Part shown: positions 11,041 to 24,315 of the stretch, in pieces | Position numbering within the stretch: the first letter of the stretch is position 1 | Layout of the letters: every line of letters starts with the position of its first letter | Made by a program: the position numbers and the translations under genes | The notes under the pieces: generated by a model | The model's database searches: none | What the model saw: the letters and a program-made list of their open reading frames with translations, nothing else | What the model was told of the DNA's origin: nothing | Source of the DNA: Poecilobothrus nobilitatus | Taxonomy: Eukaryota; Arthropoda; Insecta; Diptera; Dolichopodidae | Direction of reading: 5' to 3' | Assembly (NCBI GenBank): GCA_947095535.1 | Contig: OX352774.1 | Location: 171,862,200-171,926,199, forward strand | DNA length: 64,000 nucleotides

Positions 11041-12030
11041 TTGCTGTAGTTCTGTAGTAGTGTTTTTCCCTTCCCAAACTAAAGAAAATTTATCAAAAAA
11101 ACTGCACCAAAAAATAAATAATTTTTTATAAATATAAAATTATTAAGTATGTGTTTAAAACTTTTAACCTTTGTAAAATTCAAAAGTATGTTCATGACAT
11201 TTTCTCTTATTTTTAAAATTTTTTTTTTCTTAGGCATTAATAGCTTAAGGCTTTTGTTTTTCTTTTACTGATATTATCCCTGCATTGAGTTGTGGTACTT
11301 TTAAATTGATTAAATTTTTATTTTTCATTCCTTCTAATATTGACCTCAATGTCAGATTCTAAACATACACTATATATGTATGTATATACTCCTATATATT
11401 TCTTTTCAATAGTTTCGAAAATGCAATAAAATAAATAAAATATTTCAAGTGCATACATATTCAGTTTTCATATATTTGTATATATACAATGAGTATATGT
11501 AAAATCAATTTTATTACCAAAATGTCAAAATTAAAAAATATTTTGAAGGATCATTTTAAAAATATCTATCAGATATTAGTAGTTTTTGTATCATAATTTT
11601 CATCATAACATTTCAAAAAATATTTCTTGTATTTATATATGAATACCTACAATTATTTATAAGTATGTACAAATATTGATACAAAATGAATGCGGCATAA
11701 AATTAAAGTTATTCAAAATATCTACAATTTTCCATCAAAAAAAAAAAAAAAAGAATGTAATAAGAACAAAAAAAAAAAAACATTTAAATTATTTAAAATG
11801 AATGTTATATGATACAAACGTATTTGTGATACAGTTGCAGACAAAAATTTATCTATATACCTAAATATTTGATTTTCAGGTTAAATATGTTTGAGAAATG
11901 ACATTTTATTGCTTTAAAAGAAACATTCTATACTGGGAGCATATCGAAATTTCGTGTCTCAAAATCTTGTGTCTCAAAATTTCACCTTTACACAATCTTT
12001 TTAAAAAATTAATGTATTTAAAAAAAAAAT
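11041..12030. other. AT-rich spacer
   Basis: No gene recognised; poly(A) tracts near 11740 and 11770 and short TATA microsatellites near 11375 and 11470. Confidence 0.55.
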
Positions 12031-12039
12031 AATTAGGAG

Positions 12040-12125
12040 GGATTTTATTGTTGGTTACAAAATCAAGGTTTAATAAGTTTTTTTAGAGGTGGTTTATGGG
12101 TCGCAGGCCCCACTATTTTAAATAC
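12040..12125 (+). repeat. Repeat family C unit
   Basis: Contains AGGAGGGATTTTATTG, GGTTACAAAATCAAGG, TTTTTAGAGGTGG and GGCCCCACTATTTTAAAT. The same ordered words occur near 29890-30125 and, inverted, in the elements at 32664-33565 and 46652-47281. Confidence 0.5.
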
Positions 12126-12249
12126 CTTGTTGTTGTAAAATATATTTTTAAAATAAATAACTAGGAAGGATATTAGAATTAAAAAAACAAAATAACAATT
12201 AAAATGTTATGAAAGTATAAATATTAAAAAATATTGTTGATTTCTTATT

Positions 12250-12480
12250 AATTTTGGCTTTATTTCTTTTTTAAAAAATCAAATAAAGCCGAAAACAAAA
12301 AGCTGATGATTTTGACTTTATTTCAAAGTAAAATTGAAATAAAATCAAAAAGGTGTATTCCGGTTTTATTTCATTCGACGTTTTTGATTGCGTCAGATTT
12401 TGATGCGTGAGATTTTAAAAATAAACGCGAGATAATAAACGAAATAAACGCGAGATTTCGTATATCCAACCTGACAAAAT
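12250..12480. repeat. GGCTTTATTT hairpin repeat, copy 1
   Basis: A perfect inverted pair GGCTTTATTT (12255-12264) and AAATAAAGCC (12281-12290) starts a run of related words (GACTTTATTTC, GAAATAAAATC, GGTTTTATTTCATTCGAC). This is followed by repeated CGCGAGAT near 12428 and 12454. Related sequence occurs near 16170-16260 and 16797-16935. Confidence 0.6.
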
Positions 12481-13730
12481 ACTAATAAAAACTGATTTTA
12501 GAAAACTATGAAAAATAAAACAGATAATTTTACAAGTAGATTTAAGAAAATTTTGATGCTGCATCAAGACATAGACTTGGACTAAAAATGATAATAAATA
12601 TCAAAATCTGTAAAACGAAGAGCTATAAACTAAAAGGAAAGATAAACATTAAATACCTTAATAGTAAAATTTTCACATAGTCGTTAAAGTTAAAGTTAAA
12701 ACAGAAAGATTAATGCAATTGAATATACTAAAAATGTCTACCAAATAAAATTAGTAATAGTGGTACAAAAAATTTAAAATAAAAAATCAAAGTTTTTAAT
12801 ATTTATGACTTTAACTGTGCAGAGCGTAAAGTGTATCTGTATGAATTGATTTAAAAATATCCTTTTTTTTGAAATATTTACATTTTTGTGTTATTTTATT
12901 TTTTTTGGCTTTCGGCCACAAAACATGAAAAGTAAAAAAAGAATCACAGATTTAAATAACCACATTTTTTGTTTTACTTTCATTTTTGTTTTGAAATTTA
13001 AGGATATGCAGGTCCTTTTTATATCAACATCTTTCATTCGCTCATGATGTTAAAAAAAAAAATCTATATTGCACTAAAAAATTTTGAATAAAATTTTTTA
13101 TTTAAAACTTTTTCTTGCGAATATTTGATTTTTACATTTTTAAACATCCAAAACAAAAAAGATAGGTAGATAAGATATAGTAGTCTCGCGGCGATTAATA
13201 GCATTTAGTTAAAAAGTTTTTGGTTTTTTGTGTCATCAACCAGATTATTATTATGATGAAATATAACAAAAAGGAAAAAAAAATGACGAAAAATAAAAAC
13301 AGTGGCATAGTTTTTAACAGGGTAAGATTTATGTATTATAATTTACAATTTACTGTAAGTGTCATAAAAAAAGCATAACGCAGATTTTTTATTAGGGCAT
13401 GGTTTTTATAATAATAATATGTATAAATATATTATGGATTGTAGTTTTAGTTAGATTAGCAGAAAACTAAAAACTTTCTTCGAGCTATTCTAAAAAAAAA
13501 ACGTACATTTCATCAGTTTTAAATAATTTATTTTGATTTTTCAAACTGCAGACATATTCTGAGCTAAAAATAGTAAAAATAAAAATAAATTAAATCAGCA
13601 CTCAATAAAAAAGCACACCATATTTTTTTAGTTACATCACTGCTTTAGATAATCAAAGGCATAATAATATTCCTTTTATACAGTATATTTAAAAGTAATA
13701 ATGATAATTCTTTTCTGGAAAACTGAATTA
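12481..13730. other. AT-rich spacer
   Basis: Nothing recognised beyond poly(A)/poly(T) runs. Confidence 0.55.
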
Positions 13731-13734
13731 TTTA

Positions 13735-14450
13735 TACTCATTCAAAGGTATAATATATTTGCCATTACGATTATTATACTTTAAAGGTGACGAAATAGAT
13801 ATGGAAAAGTATATATTATATTCTAGCTCAGGATCGAATTCTGAATAGATTTTAACTCAAAATATAATGAAGATTGGATTCTGACATGCCCTTTCTTAGT
13901 TCCATTATTGAAATTTAACAAGTTTAACCGATGGGTTCGAGTAGTTACTATACAACTTTTTTTTCTAAATAAGCATAACTCAGTCTCAGAGTTAGATCAG
14001 AAATCTGGCATCAGAAATTTCCCCAAAATTAGTCAAGTGTTATAACGACGATCTTTGCAAAATTTGGTTGGTCTGGGACATAAAGTTCGGATAGCCCTCA
14101 TAGAATTACTTTTTTGAGTATAAAACAGTGTCTAGATAAGAGCTATAGTATATGTAAGCTTCTCTATATATGGGTATTTAAAATTTAGTCAAAAAAGTTA
14201 AGTTACAGTTAAGTTTCATTTACAACAATTTCTGTAAAATTTGTTTTGTTTGGCGCAACGGGATCGTATATATGTCATACAACTCCGAATTGCAAATAAA
14301 TATATCTTTCGATACTAAAATAAGTTAAATGTTTTAAATTTGTTTTAAAAATTGATTGAATTTTAAAGAAACGTCATAATGTATTATGTTTGTGTTTGTA
14401 CGGGTACCCTCGAGTTCGCACATTAAACTCTACACTCTTCCTCTTTTATT
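13735..14450 (+). repeat. Repeat family B, diverged copy
   Basis: Left end has TACTCATTCAAAGGTATAATA and TTTGCCATTACG. Internal words include CGATGGGTTCGAGTAG and AAATTTGGTTGGTCTGG. The right end reads GTTTGTACGGGTACC, CGAGTTCGCAC and CTACACTCTTCCTCTTTT. The terminal words are mutated relative to the better copies at 28011 and 57134. Confidence 0.7.
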
Positions 14451-15100
14451 AGACTAAAAACTAAATTCCATTAAGATGCAAACATTATAATATATATATG
14501 TATATATATATTTTATTTTTGGTGTTTTGGAAAATTGTAAAAGCATCATAATTTGAATGAGAACAAAATAATTGTGAAGTGTTTGATTTCATTTGCAAAT
14601 TTATCAATCATATATTTTTGAAAAATAATAAAAGAATATGTAGGTTTTTTTCAATAGAAAATCAAGGACACGTCATAATTTTTGTTTTTCATTAGTTTTT
14701 GATTTTGGTAAGTTTTTCTATAAGTTTGTCAAAAATAAATGGGCATTGTATTATTAAAAGTAGTAGAAATTCGAGATAATAAAAGAAATGATTATAAAAA
14801 AAAAAAAACCATTATTCTTTTGTTAAGCTCTGATGGATTTATTTTTGCGAAATTACTTTTATGTTATATGTTTATATAGAGAAATGTAATATTAATCAAA
14901 CATTTAAATTTGTCTTATTTATTAGATCTCTAGGATTTAGTTTTTTTCAATGGTTTTATAAAATTTTTCTTTTTTAAAAAATTTTAATTTCCAAAATATT
15001 TTCAATTTTAAATATATTTATTTCAATATTTTTTTTAATAATTAAAAACTAAGTTTGTTAAATTAAATTTAGTTAATTTTTTAGAAAAAGTGGTATACAT
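14451..15100. other. AT-rich spacer
   Basis: No gene or named repeat; a short TATATATATGTATATATATA microsatellite lies near 14490. Confidence 0.55.
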
Positions 15101-15106
15101 GCGTCA

Positions 15107-16140
15107 TTTTTAGCACATTTCCAAAAAAAATTTGAAAAAATGTGCCGTCTGTCTGTCCGTCTGTTTACAAAATTGTTACACCGTTAAAGATAGAGAAAAA
15201 ATTTTTTGGGTAACTTTTTCATGTAGCCCCACCCATTATGTAGCTGCAACCCCTAAAACTTTGAAAAAGCTCTATTTTTAAATCCATATATTTCATGTTG
15301 TGTTTAACATTTTTGCAATCTGAAAATGCCATTCGACATGATATAAAAATTATACAATTATTTTTATTAAATTATTAGTATTTAAATTTACCGTTACGTA
15401 AAAACCAAATTTTGCATGATTTTTCTGTCTTTATAACTCCGGCACGCGTTTAGATAGGGGCTTGAAATTTTGAAGTAAGAAAGAACTTTTAGAATTCGAA
15501 TAACTTTCCTCAGAAGATTTGTTTGGACTACCCCTATTTATTAGCTATTAGGGCTTAAAAATCGAAAATTTTCTATTTTTAAATACTTGTAACTTAGGTA
15601 CCTGTACACATTTTTTTTCGGCAAGACATAAAAATTAAAGCTCCAGTAATATATTTTCATGTGTGTTAACAGTTAATTTAGGTTATATAGACTAGAAATA
15701 TTCTTAGCTCTAAAAAACAATATCAAAATTACGCAATATTTTGTAATTTACTATTTAAATTTACCGTTATGTGAAAACCAAATTTTTCAAATTGTATCAG
15801 CATCAGTATAAGTTTTTTTGTACCTCCTTTTGTTGAAGATCTATTGGGGCTAAAAAATTGAAAATATCCTATTTTTAGACACCTATACAAAGTTTTCTTC
15901 GACAAGACATAAAAATTAAATCTTCAATAATATATTTTATGTGTTAATGGTTTTCTTACTTATATAAGGTTCCGGACTTACAATTCTTCAAAATTTCAAA
16001 AATGTGTTATTTTCACATTTTTTCTTATTAGATATATGAAATTTCAAAATTTCGGTGCAAGTCACAATTCTAAACAGTTTGTATTATCTTTTTGAAATGT
16101 CCACTTTTAAAAACCGTTCATTTACATTCTGGCTTGTTTT
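15107..16140 (+). repeat. Repeat family A, long copy with two central units (copy 3)
   Basis: Starts TTTTTAGCACATTTCC, passes the palindromic partner AAAAAATGTGCC and the CTGTCCGTCTGTTTAC motif, and ends AAAAACCGTTCATTTACATT then CTGGCTTGTTTT. The central unit, starting near TTTACCGTTACGTAAAAACC (15388), appears a second time from about 15760 (TTTACCGTTATGTGAAAACC). Confidence 0.85.
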
Positions 16141-16164
16141 TTTTATAGATTTACGTTATTTCGG

Positions 16165-16260
16165 GTACATGCAATGAAACCGAATGAAATAAGGCCAATT
16201 CTTTCAAGGCAATTTTTTTTGTTTTCGGCTTTATTTCATTTTGCTAATTAGAAGCTATGT
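16165..16260. repeat. GGCTTTATTT hairpin repeat, copy 2
   Basis: Contains ACCGAATGAAATAAGGCC and then TTTTCGGCTTTATTTCATTT, i.e. the same motif in both orientations as at 12250 and 16797. Confidence 0.5.
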
Positions 16261-16301
16261 CATAAGGAGGAAATCGACTACGACTTATTTTTTTATTTGT
16301 C

Positions 16302-16621
16302 TGCAATTCAAAGATAAAGTGTTATGCGATATTCTAAATTAAAAGGTATTTTAGAGTTGAATTAAAAATCAGAATATTCCCTTTTCCTAGAATATTTATA
16401 TATATGTATATATATATATATATTTAAATTCAACTTTAAATACCTCCTAATTCAGAATTCTTTGCAATTCAAAGATAAAGTGTTATGCGATATTCTAAAT
16501 TAAAAGGTATTTTAGAGTTGAATTAAAAATCAGAGTATTCCCTTTTCCTAGAATATTTATATATATGTATATATATATATATATGTTTAAATTCAACTTT
16601 AAATACCTCCTAATTCAGAAT
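16302..16621. repeat. Tandem duplication, two units with 161-bp period
   Basis: Unit 1 (16302-16462) and unit 2 (16463-about 16621) both start TGCAATTCAAAGATAAAGTG, contain the same CCCTTTTCCTAGAATATTTA and a TATATATATGTATATA microsatellite, and end AATACCTCCTAATTCAGAAT. They differ at only a few positions, such as AGAATATT versus AGAGTATT. The end word CCTCCTAATTCAGAATCTC recurs at about 33060, inside the family C element. Confidence 0.95.
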
Positions 16622-16796
16622 CTCACGTGGAAAAAGAGCTATTTTACTTTTTGTAATCAAAGGTATACAGAACTCGTTTTTGTGAAAATAAACAATGATA
16701 TAAAAAAATAAGTGCAACTGAATAATTTAAACAATAGATAAATGAATAATAAAAGAGAATTGAAATTAAAATTTATCTCATGTTTAAAATATTTTT

Positions 16797-16935
16797 GGTT
16801 TTATTTCTTTTTCAAAAATTTTTAAAAATGAAATAAAGCCGAAAATTAAGAAATTATGATTTTGGCATTATTTCAAATGTGGTATTGGAAGAAAGTCAAA
16901 AAAGTGTAATTTGACTTTAGTTCATTTGACTTTAT
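16797..16935. repeat. GGCTTTATTT hairpin repeat, copy 3
   Basis: Inverted pair GGTTTTATTTC (16797-16807) and GAAATAAAGCC (16830-16840), allowing one G-T pair, followed by GGCATTATTTCAAATG and TTTGACTTTATTGCATG. Confidence 0.6.
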
Positions 16936-16939
16936 TGCA

Positions 16940-19900
16940 TGTATCCATTATTTCTGCTTAATTTTATTTACCCAATTTAAATATTCTAGAATATTATTGA
17001 TGTAAGTTATTCGAGCCGGAAAACAGTTATGCTGTATGTTCGCTGTATGTATATGGACAATTTCTATATATAATATACTTCCAAATTAATTTTATTTAAT
17101 TTTTAAAATGGTCTGGGTAGGCATTTTTCAATTCTATTTTCCTCTTAACGTAATTTTATTCAACTGAGATATTATGAACGTCATAATCTTTTAACATCAT
17201 AAACTTTATATGAATGAATCATAAAGCCATTATGATATTAATACAATAAAAATGCATTGAATATAGTTGAATTACGATAAAAAATACGATTATTGTTACT
17301 CTTATACTATATATACATATAAACTTAAGCATTTATTATTTATTTAAAAATATTATACAAATAATTACGATACATAATGGCATTACATTTTATTTACATC
17401 TTAGAGATATTTATTTAATACAAAATATAAAAAAATAGAATATTATTTATTATAAGAGTATTTTTGGTTTATTTTGGTATATTTATCATATCTAGCATTT
17501 TCCTATTTTTTATGGTATCTATCATTCTTCCTTGATAAGAACAAATATTATAAAATTTCTAATAAATTAATACGTTGTTTTAATCTTATACCGCCCCTCA
17601 TTTATTTATTTATTTATATTAATATATTTACGAAACATATATGATAATGCAATATTACTAAACGTACGGCAACTAAGGACATAGGTTGAATACTATTATT
17701 AATTTATACAGCAATATTATTTATTTTCTTTATATTATATATTTAATCCTTATATAATAAACCCTTTAATTCCACCCCATAGTTACTAACAATGTTATAT
17801 TATCGAAAAATATTGCATACTTTTAGTTTGATCTTTTTATTAAAACTTTAGTATCGAAATCGAAAAACTTTAGTATAATTATATTGTTTTGAAAGTGGTA
17901 AAAATTTATTATTAAGAATCGGAATCTGAATAATATTTAAATAATTCGGTTTTTTTTTTCTAAAAAATAACATAAATTATAAATTTATAATATTTTATGC
18001 TTTTTTTACTTTTACCTTTATTTGAAAGTTAAATCTTTTTATTCAATAAAACTAAAAACAAAGCAGTATATAAAATCAAAAGTTTTTAAAGGCTCATTTT
18101 CAAAATCCACATGTACAAATTATATCAGATAATTTTTCAGATAAAATAAACTGAAAAATTATAACGAATTCGAAATTTTTGAATTCTAATAACTTTTAAG
18201 CTTAACTTAACTTTAAGCTTAACTCCAAAGTAACTAATTGTATTTATTTTTAAAGATGTTCCTTTTCTCAAAATTTTAAAATTCCGATTTAAAGCTTATT
18301 ATTCGGGGAATACAGAGGAACCAATATTTTGGTTTTATATAACGGTAAATTTAAATAAAAAATTGCAAAAAAAATTCTTGCCATTTGCTGGTGATTAGAT
18401 TGAAAAAATTTTTTTGCAATTCTTTAGTATAAACATTTGAAAACAATATAATTTTTCAACTTTGAGCGATTGTAGCTCCTTAATAGGTGAAGTTACATGA
18501 AAAAGTTCAGTTTGTACCTACTGAGGAATCCAACAGACTGAACAAAGGACGAAACAACTTCTTTTTATTTATTTTTTATTTATAAAAAAGTTGTTCTACC
18601 AAATTTTTGTTTTTCTGAGGCTTATCAATGGTTTTGAGATGGGATAGATGGGATTCTTTTGAACCATATTAAACTGTGTAAAAATTTTGTAAATCGTTGA
18701 AACGAATCAATATATTAAAGGATGGACATATGTGCAATTTTTTTAAATTGTTTTTGAAAAAATGTTCTAAAACGAAAAAGAATTTTAACTTTGCTTCAAT
18801 AAAAAAAAAAAAAAAAAAAAAAAGTTTTTTTTACTCAAAAACTAAAAACAAACTATGCTATTCCCAATTCACCAGAATTATAATTCAGGTATCTTAAGTT
18901 TTATTTTAATATGTATTACATATTTGAATCTAAAAAACAAAAAAAAAAAAAAAAAAAACACTTCTTTATTAAATAATCAGTGAATTCATAAAATTTTTAT
19001 TAGTTTACCAAGTACAAAAACCAATGATGATAGTTTATTCCTTGATATTCTTGGTATAAATTTCAAATCTTTAAAACTTTACCTTAACTTAAGTAAAATG
19101 AAAAGAAAAATTCAAAAAAAAAACATTTTTTTTTTTTTTAATTAGATGTTAAAGAAAGAAAGAGAAAGAAAATATGCATGTATTGTTTCTTTTGTCGAAA
19201 ATAAAAATAAATAGAAAATTTTATATGTAAAAATCATAAAATATTCTAATAAGTTCAAAAGTAAAATTGAACTGAAGTTTTTAAGGAAAAACAATGTTAA
19301 GTTAATAAAATTGGTTATAAAAAGAAAAATAGTGTATATGAAACTAAACCTAATATAAATATCATAAAAGTAAAATTTTATAAGTACGAAAAATTATTTT
19401 AATACAATAAAATAATTTTGTATATACATATTTGTTTCAAATTCTACAACATATTCTTATTAATTAAAATCTAAAGTAAACATTTCATTTCCTTTCTAAT
19501 GTTATCTTAAGAATAAAATAATAGTTTCTACCCATAAATTGAATAATTAAATTATTCGGATGTATTTTATTGCTTTTAGTTTGAATTTTTTTGACTAAAT
19601 ATTTTGAGTTATTTTAGAATTTAAAATTTTTTTTTAAATTTTTGCATTCAAGAAACATTTGAGATTTTATAATAGATATAATTTTTAAAATGCATCGGCC
19701 ATATAAAATAAATGCTATTTGATGGTTGCGATTTAATGGTCATTTCAATTCGATTGAAAAAACTTTTAATTTAAGAATTTTGATAATTGTTTTGAATGTA
19801 ATCAATATGGTCTAATTAATTTTTAATAGATTGCTGTACTTATTCAGTTACAATATAGTACGATGTTACAATAGTATCTGAATAAGGTAGTGATCATATC

Positions 19901-20160
19901 TTAAACGATTAGATAATAAGATATGAACAAAATAGAAAAACTTTTAAAAGTTTCCATGAAAGCACATTACAGAATATCTAACTTACTCGAAACTAAACTT
20001 CAAGTTCTTTTCATTATTTTTTTTTTTATTGTTTTTATAGTTTAAAACAATAAAACCTTACTACTCATTTTTCATATTACAACTATTATTTTAAATGAAA
20101 GAAAAATTAAAAAAAAAAAAAAAAGGAAATAAAAAGTTTTCAGACTTTCTTGAAGTTTTA
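16940..20160. other. AT-rich spacer with long poly(A) tracts
   Basis: No gene recognised. Poly(A) tracts occur near 18801-18822 and 18940-18958 and mixed A/T runs near 19120. The open frames at 18697 and 20095 are made largely of translated poly(A) (poly-Lys) and flanking A-rich DNA. Confidence 0.6.
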
Positions 20161-20167
20161 TGTGTTA

Positions 20168-20830
20168 TTTTTAGCACATTTTTCAAAAAAAATTTTAAAA
20201 ATATTCTTATTAGTTTCACTCTGTCCGTCCGTGTCCGAACATCTGTTTACAAAACTTCTACACCATTTAAAATAGAACAAATGAAATTTTTAACGATGAA
20301 CGAGTCTTTTAAAACAATTAATGTTGTGGAATAACATTTTAATGTAGTCCAATTCATTACGTTGTTATAAGCCTTTTAAATTTGAAAAAGTCCTATTTTC
20401 TTTCTCAGGACATATTTACAAATCAATATCAAGGGTATACAATATTTTGCAATTCAGTATTTAAATTTACTAACCAAACCAAAGTTACACAACCTTTAGT
20501 TTCCTTCATAACTCCTTAACACATTTAGTTGGAAGTTTTAAATGTTGAGAAAAGAAAGATTTTATAGATTTAGATTTTTTTTTGTTACTCCCCCTTTTGT
20601 AAGAGCTCATATGGGTAAAAATTTTAAAATTTACTAAATTTGTTTGTACCTTAGCCACCTGTATACATTTTTTTAAAGGAATAAACTTTTCAGCTTTTCT
20701 CAATTATATATAGGATTTCCTTAAAATTGTATAAAGTGTCTCCTGATTTTTAAAAGTTGATGGTAGTCCTAATACTAAAATGTTGTTATTGTCCTGTGAA
20801 AAATGTGCGCCCTTAAAAAACTTTGGTCTT
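20168..20830 (+). repeat. Repeat family A, copy 4
   Basis: Head TTTTTAGCACATTTTTC, then TTAGTTTCACTCTGTCCGTC and GTTTACAAAACTTCTACACC; tail GAAAAATGTGCGCCCTTAAA then ACTTTGGTCTTC. One central unit. More diverged than copies 3 and 5. Confidence 0.75.
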
Positions 20831-21540
20831 CTTTTGTTTCTTTATCATTTTTATATTCCAACCTAATAATAAAAGTTTTAATAATATTTTTTAAATATTA
20901 CTATTTACAGTTTTACCGTGTACAATAAATACTTCAAGAAATAAAATGGGAAAAAAAGGAAACAAGCATTATTTAACTAATCAAGAACATAAAAATTTAT
21001 CGAATTTCCCAGAGGCAAAAAAAAATTTAATGTACTTTATAATGGTCTTTCAAGGACCAGAGAAAAAAAATATCTATTAACTCGCATTTGGTGTTTTATA
21101 AATATACCAAATATACAAATTTTATATATTTTGCCTAAGAAGTGCATCAAGCTTTTTTCCTTTCAATCCTATGAGGACCATAGGACTATTCCTTCTATTC
21201 GGGTATAGATATTGTAGATAGGTACAAGAATAATTATTTATGAAATTTTTAAAAGACATTAAAAGTATTCTCATAAAAACAAATTAATATCTCAATAATA
21301 GAAATGTTCTTTAAAATGTTTATAAAATTCGTAAATAAGTGATTATTTAGAGAAAAATTTATTACTTTTTCAAAATTTAAGTTTTTGAACAAACAAACAT
21401 TGAGGATGAAAATGGTTATTTGATTATTACCTAATGTCTGACTTAATTGCAGGCTAAGTAAGTTAGAATTTTTTTTTTGAAATCATGTGAATTCTGTATT
21501 CAAGCATTATTATATAAAGTTTTCTCCTTTCATTTATGTT
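20831..21540. other. AT-rich spacer
   Basis: No gene or family repeat recognised. Confidence 0.55.
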
Positions 21541-21546
21541 ATTTTT

Positions 21547-22115
21547 ATACCCACATGAACATATACCCATATGTTCAAGAGCATATACTAAATTTGCCAT
21601 TACGTTTTGTGCCACCTTAAAGGAGTCGAGCTAGATATGAACTGAAGTGTATGGATCGGCTCAGAATCGAATTCTGAGCCATGTACGTCTGTCCGTCTGT
21701 TCATCCGCACGATGACTTCAAAATCAAAAAGTGTTTACGTCACTTTTGCAAAATCGTTAATTTCGCTATTTAAATCCAGCATTTTCGGCCAACGGATTCG
21801 AGTAGCTGCCATACAACTTCTTTCTTTATATGGAAATAGCTCACTGTCTGTTGAGGCTAAGGCTAGATATTTGAAATTTCGTGAAAATTCGTGTATACTA
21901 ACAACTTCTGCAAAATTTAGTTCGGGTAGCTGCCATACAACTCAAAATTTATATAAATAAATCTCGGTAGGTACTAAACATCGGGTACTAAAACATCTGA
22001 AATTTTTTAATGATCAAGTTTTATGGAAAGATGATCAAGTTTTATGGAAGCAGCATATATTACGTTCATACGGGTATTCCAGAGTTGTCACAGTCTACTG
22101 TAAAAGGAAGGATTA
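21547..22115 (+). repeat. Repeat family B, shortened copy
   Basis: Left end TTTTATACCCACATGAAC, then TTTGCCATTACG, TTAAAGGAGTCGAGCTAGAT and GTCTGTCCGTCTG. Right end GTTCATACGGGTATTCCAGA then GTTGTCACAGTCTACTGT. The CTCTTCCTCG terminus is lost. The open frame at 21712-21960 is a read-through of this repeat. Confidence 0.8.
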
Positions 22116-22154
22116 CACAATTTTTTTTTTTTTTAAATTGCGATTTTAAATTAT

Positions 22155-22965
22155 TTAGAAGTTAAACAAGAAGAAGAATATTCAACACTAAGTGATATCA
22201 AAGCGGGAGTTCCACAAAGCAGCATTCTGGGTTCCTTTCTATATTTGCTATTCACTTACAATTTGCCTCATATAGAAAACACAATTATAGTTACATTTGC
22301 TGATGACGCCACTGTATTAGCAGATTATTCAACAATTGAAGATGTATCAAAAAAATTACAAAAAGCAATTGTTAAAATTAAAAAAATCAAAATAAAGGAA
22401 TCTAAATCTATGCGTGTCAACTTTACTAACACAAAAATAAATATTCCGATTACAGTAAAAATGAACAATCCCCTATGAAAATAAAGCAAAATATTTCGGT
22501 ATGATTTTACACGTGAAGTTCAAATGGAATGACCGTGTCAAAAAGAACGAAAAGAGTTAGATTTTGGCTTGTGAAATATCTTGTCTTACCAGGCGTATGT
22601 CAAAGACATCAACCTACAATAAAGTTTTGATATACAATAAAATTTAACAAATTTGACAAATAAAACCAGAATAGACTTATGGTATTCAGTTATGGGATTA
22701 TACTAAAAAGCTTTATACTGCAATTATGTAAACGTCTCAAAATAAGGCATTGTGAAACATAGTTAATGCTCCCTGGAATGTTTGTAATACCGACATGCAA
22801 ATTAATCTGAAAATCCCCACTATATCAGACTAAATTAAGAATAGTATAATCAAACAGAAAACTGATCTGTCCCACCACGTCAATGTGGAAGCAACACCAC
22901 TCATTTACAATCAAAACTTTATCACGAGACCAAAACGAAAAAGGCTGTGCTATCTCTATAAATTT
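22155..22965 (+). pseudogene. Jockey-like non-LTR reverse transcriptase fragment
   Basis: One frame (about 22158-22478) contains AGVPQSSILGSFLYLLF (RT domain 4; the usual Gly of PQGS is Ser) followed 25 residues later by the catalytic palm box FADDATVL and then the KESKSMRVNF block (the thumb-proximal NxxKS motif). Beyond 22478, other frames give ENKAKYFGMI, HVKFKWNDRVKKNEKELDF, NAPWNVCNTDMQI and HHVNVEATPLI near 22876, which correspond to the jockey-clade C-terminal region. The copy lacks the endonuclease and first RT domains. Several stops and frameshifts follow the palm box, so it is not functional. Its C-terminal words are closely similar to those in the element at 26528-27737. Confidence 0.85.
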
Positions 22966-22969
22966 ATAA

Positions 22970-24310
22970 TTCATCAAATATTAGAGGACAATAGTTGCAT
23001 TATGCATTTACTCTTGTACTAAATAATGTGACCGAAAAATTGATAGTTTACGTTGACTAGTTTCAGTCTTTAGAACAGCAGCGATGAAAATTTTCACAAT
23101 ATCCTTTAAATCGTCCTGAGCAAAACGATTTTTTCGTCCTTTTCAATGTGAATCAGCATATTAAAATAGAAAGTGCTAAAACAACAATTTGTCTAATTAT
23201 AGAAAAAGAAATACATTTTCCAATTTCACGAATGGTTTAAGGTATTAAGGTACACTTCACTTTTTATTTAATATATAAAATTAAATATATTAAATAGATT
23301 TATATATACGTAAATAACTGTAAAATCCAAAGAGTATGGTTGATTTAATCCTATGCTGTCAACGTTATGAAACTTAAGTGCAAAGAGCATTAGAGATTTT
23401 AAAGAAAGTCAATTCCAATACTTAACTGTAATGAATTTGATCGTTTCCAATGCTTACGGCTGAATGAGTTGGAACTTTTGGTAATGTTTAAAGTACATAA
23501 TGTTGTAGACTTAAACTATTTGTTTTTGTAAATTAAATTTTATTTTATATTTGAGATGTGGTTTAATTGAAAATAATTGTACTTTTGAAATACATATTGT
23601 TTAATATTTTGTTAACTACTATATGTATGTATTACTTTGTACTTATATAAATCTATAATATATATCTATTAGTACAGATTGAATTCAGTACTATGGCTGG
23701 AAGCAAGAATTTAAATACATTCATGTGGTCATGGTTTTCCTACATGTTGGGAATTGTAATTAAAATACAGGCGGTAAAATGTCATTAAAAGTTTTTAATT
23801 GAAAATATTTGCCTAAATTAGAAATTTTTTAAAATTTTTGTTTTATACCTACATATGCATATGTACGTCATATAAGTTAATACTACGTATATGCATTTAA
23901 TATAAAATTTAAAAACAAAAAAAAAAAAACATATATAATAAAATTACTTTTTATTATGATTTTAATTACATATTTACTTTTCTCAAAGTTTTAAAATATT
24001 TTTAAAATGTGAGAAAATTTTTATTTTTAAAACTATGTTAGTTTAATATATGTATGTATAAAGAAAGATAGTTAATTTTGCCCCAATTTTCAACTATATA
24101 TGCCCTAGGAAGGAATAAGTATACGTCCCTAAGATGTTAATAATCAGAAACAATTTATTTTTGAACCGAATTAATAGTTCCAAATAAGAAAAGTTTATTT
24201 TTTATAGAAAATGAGAGATGGGATTTAGGTTTTAGGTAGAATTTACAAAGATTAGGCGATGATCTATAGGAGCTGTATGAATCTTGGATTATATGTGTAT
24301 TAAAATAGCA
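22970..24310. other. AT-rich spacer
   Basis: Nothing recognised. Some stretches (for example 23080-23210 and 23390-23500) have higher complexity and could be old transposon sequence, but I cannot assign them. Confidence 0.5.
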
Positions 24311-24315
24311 AAATC

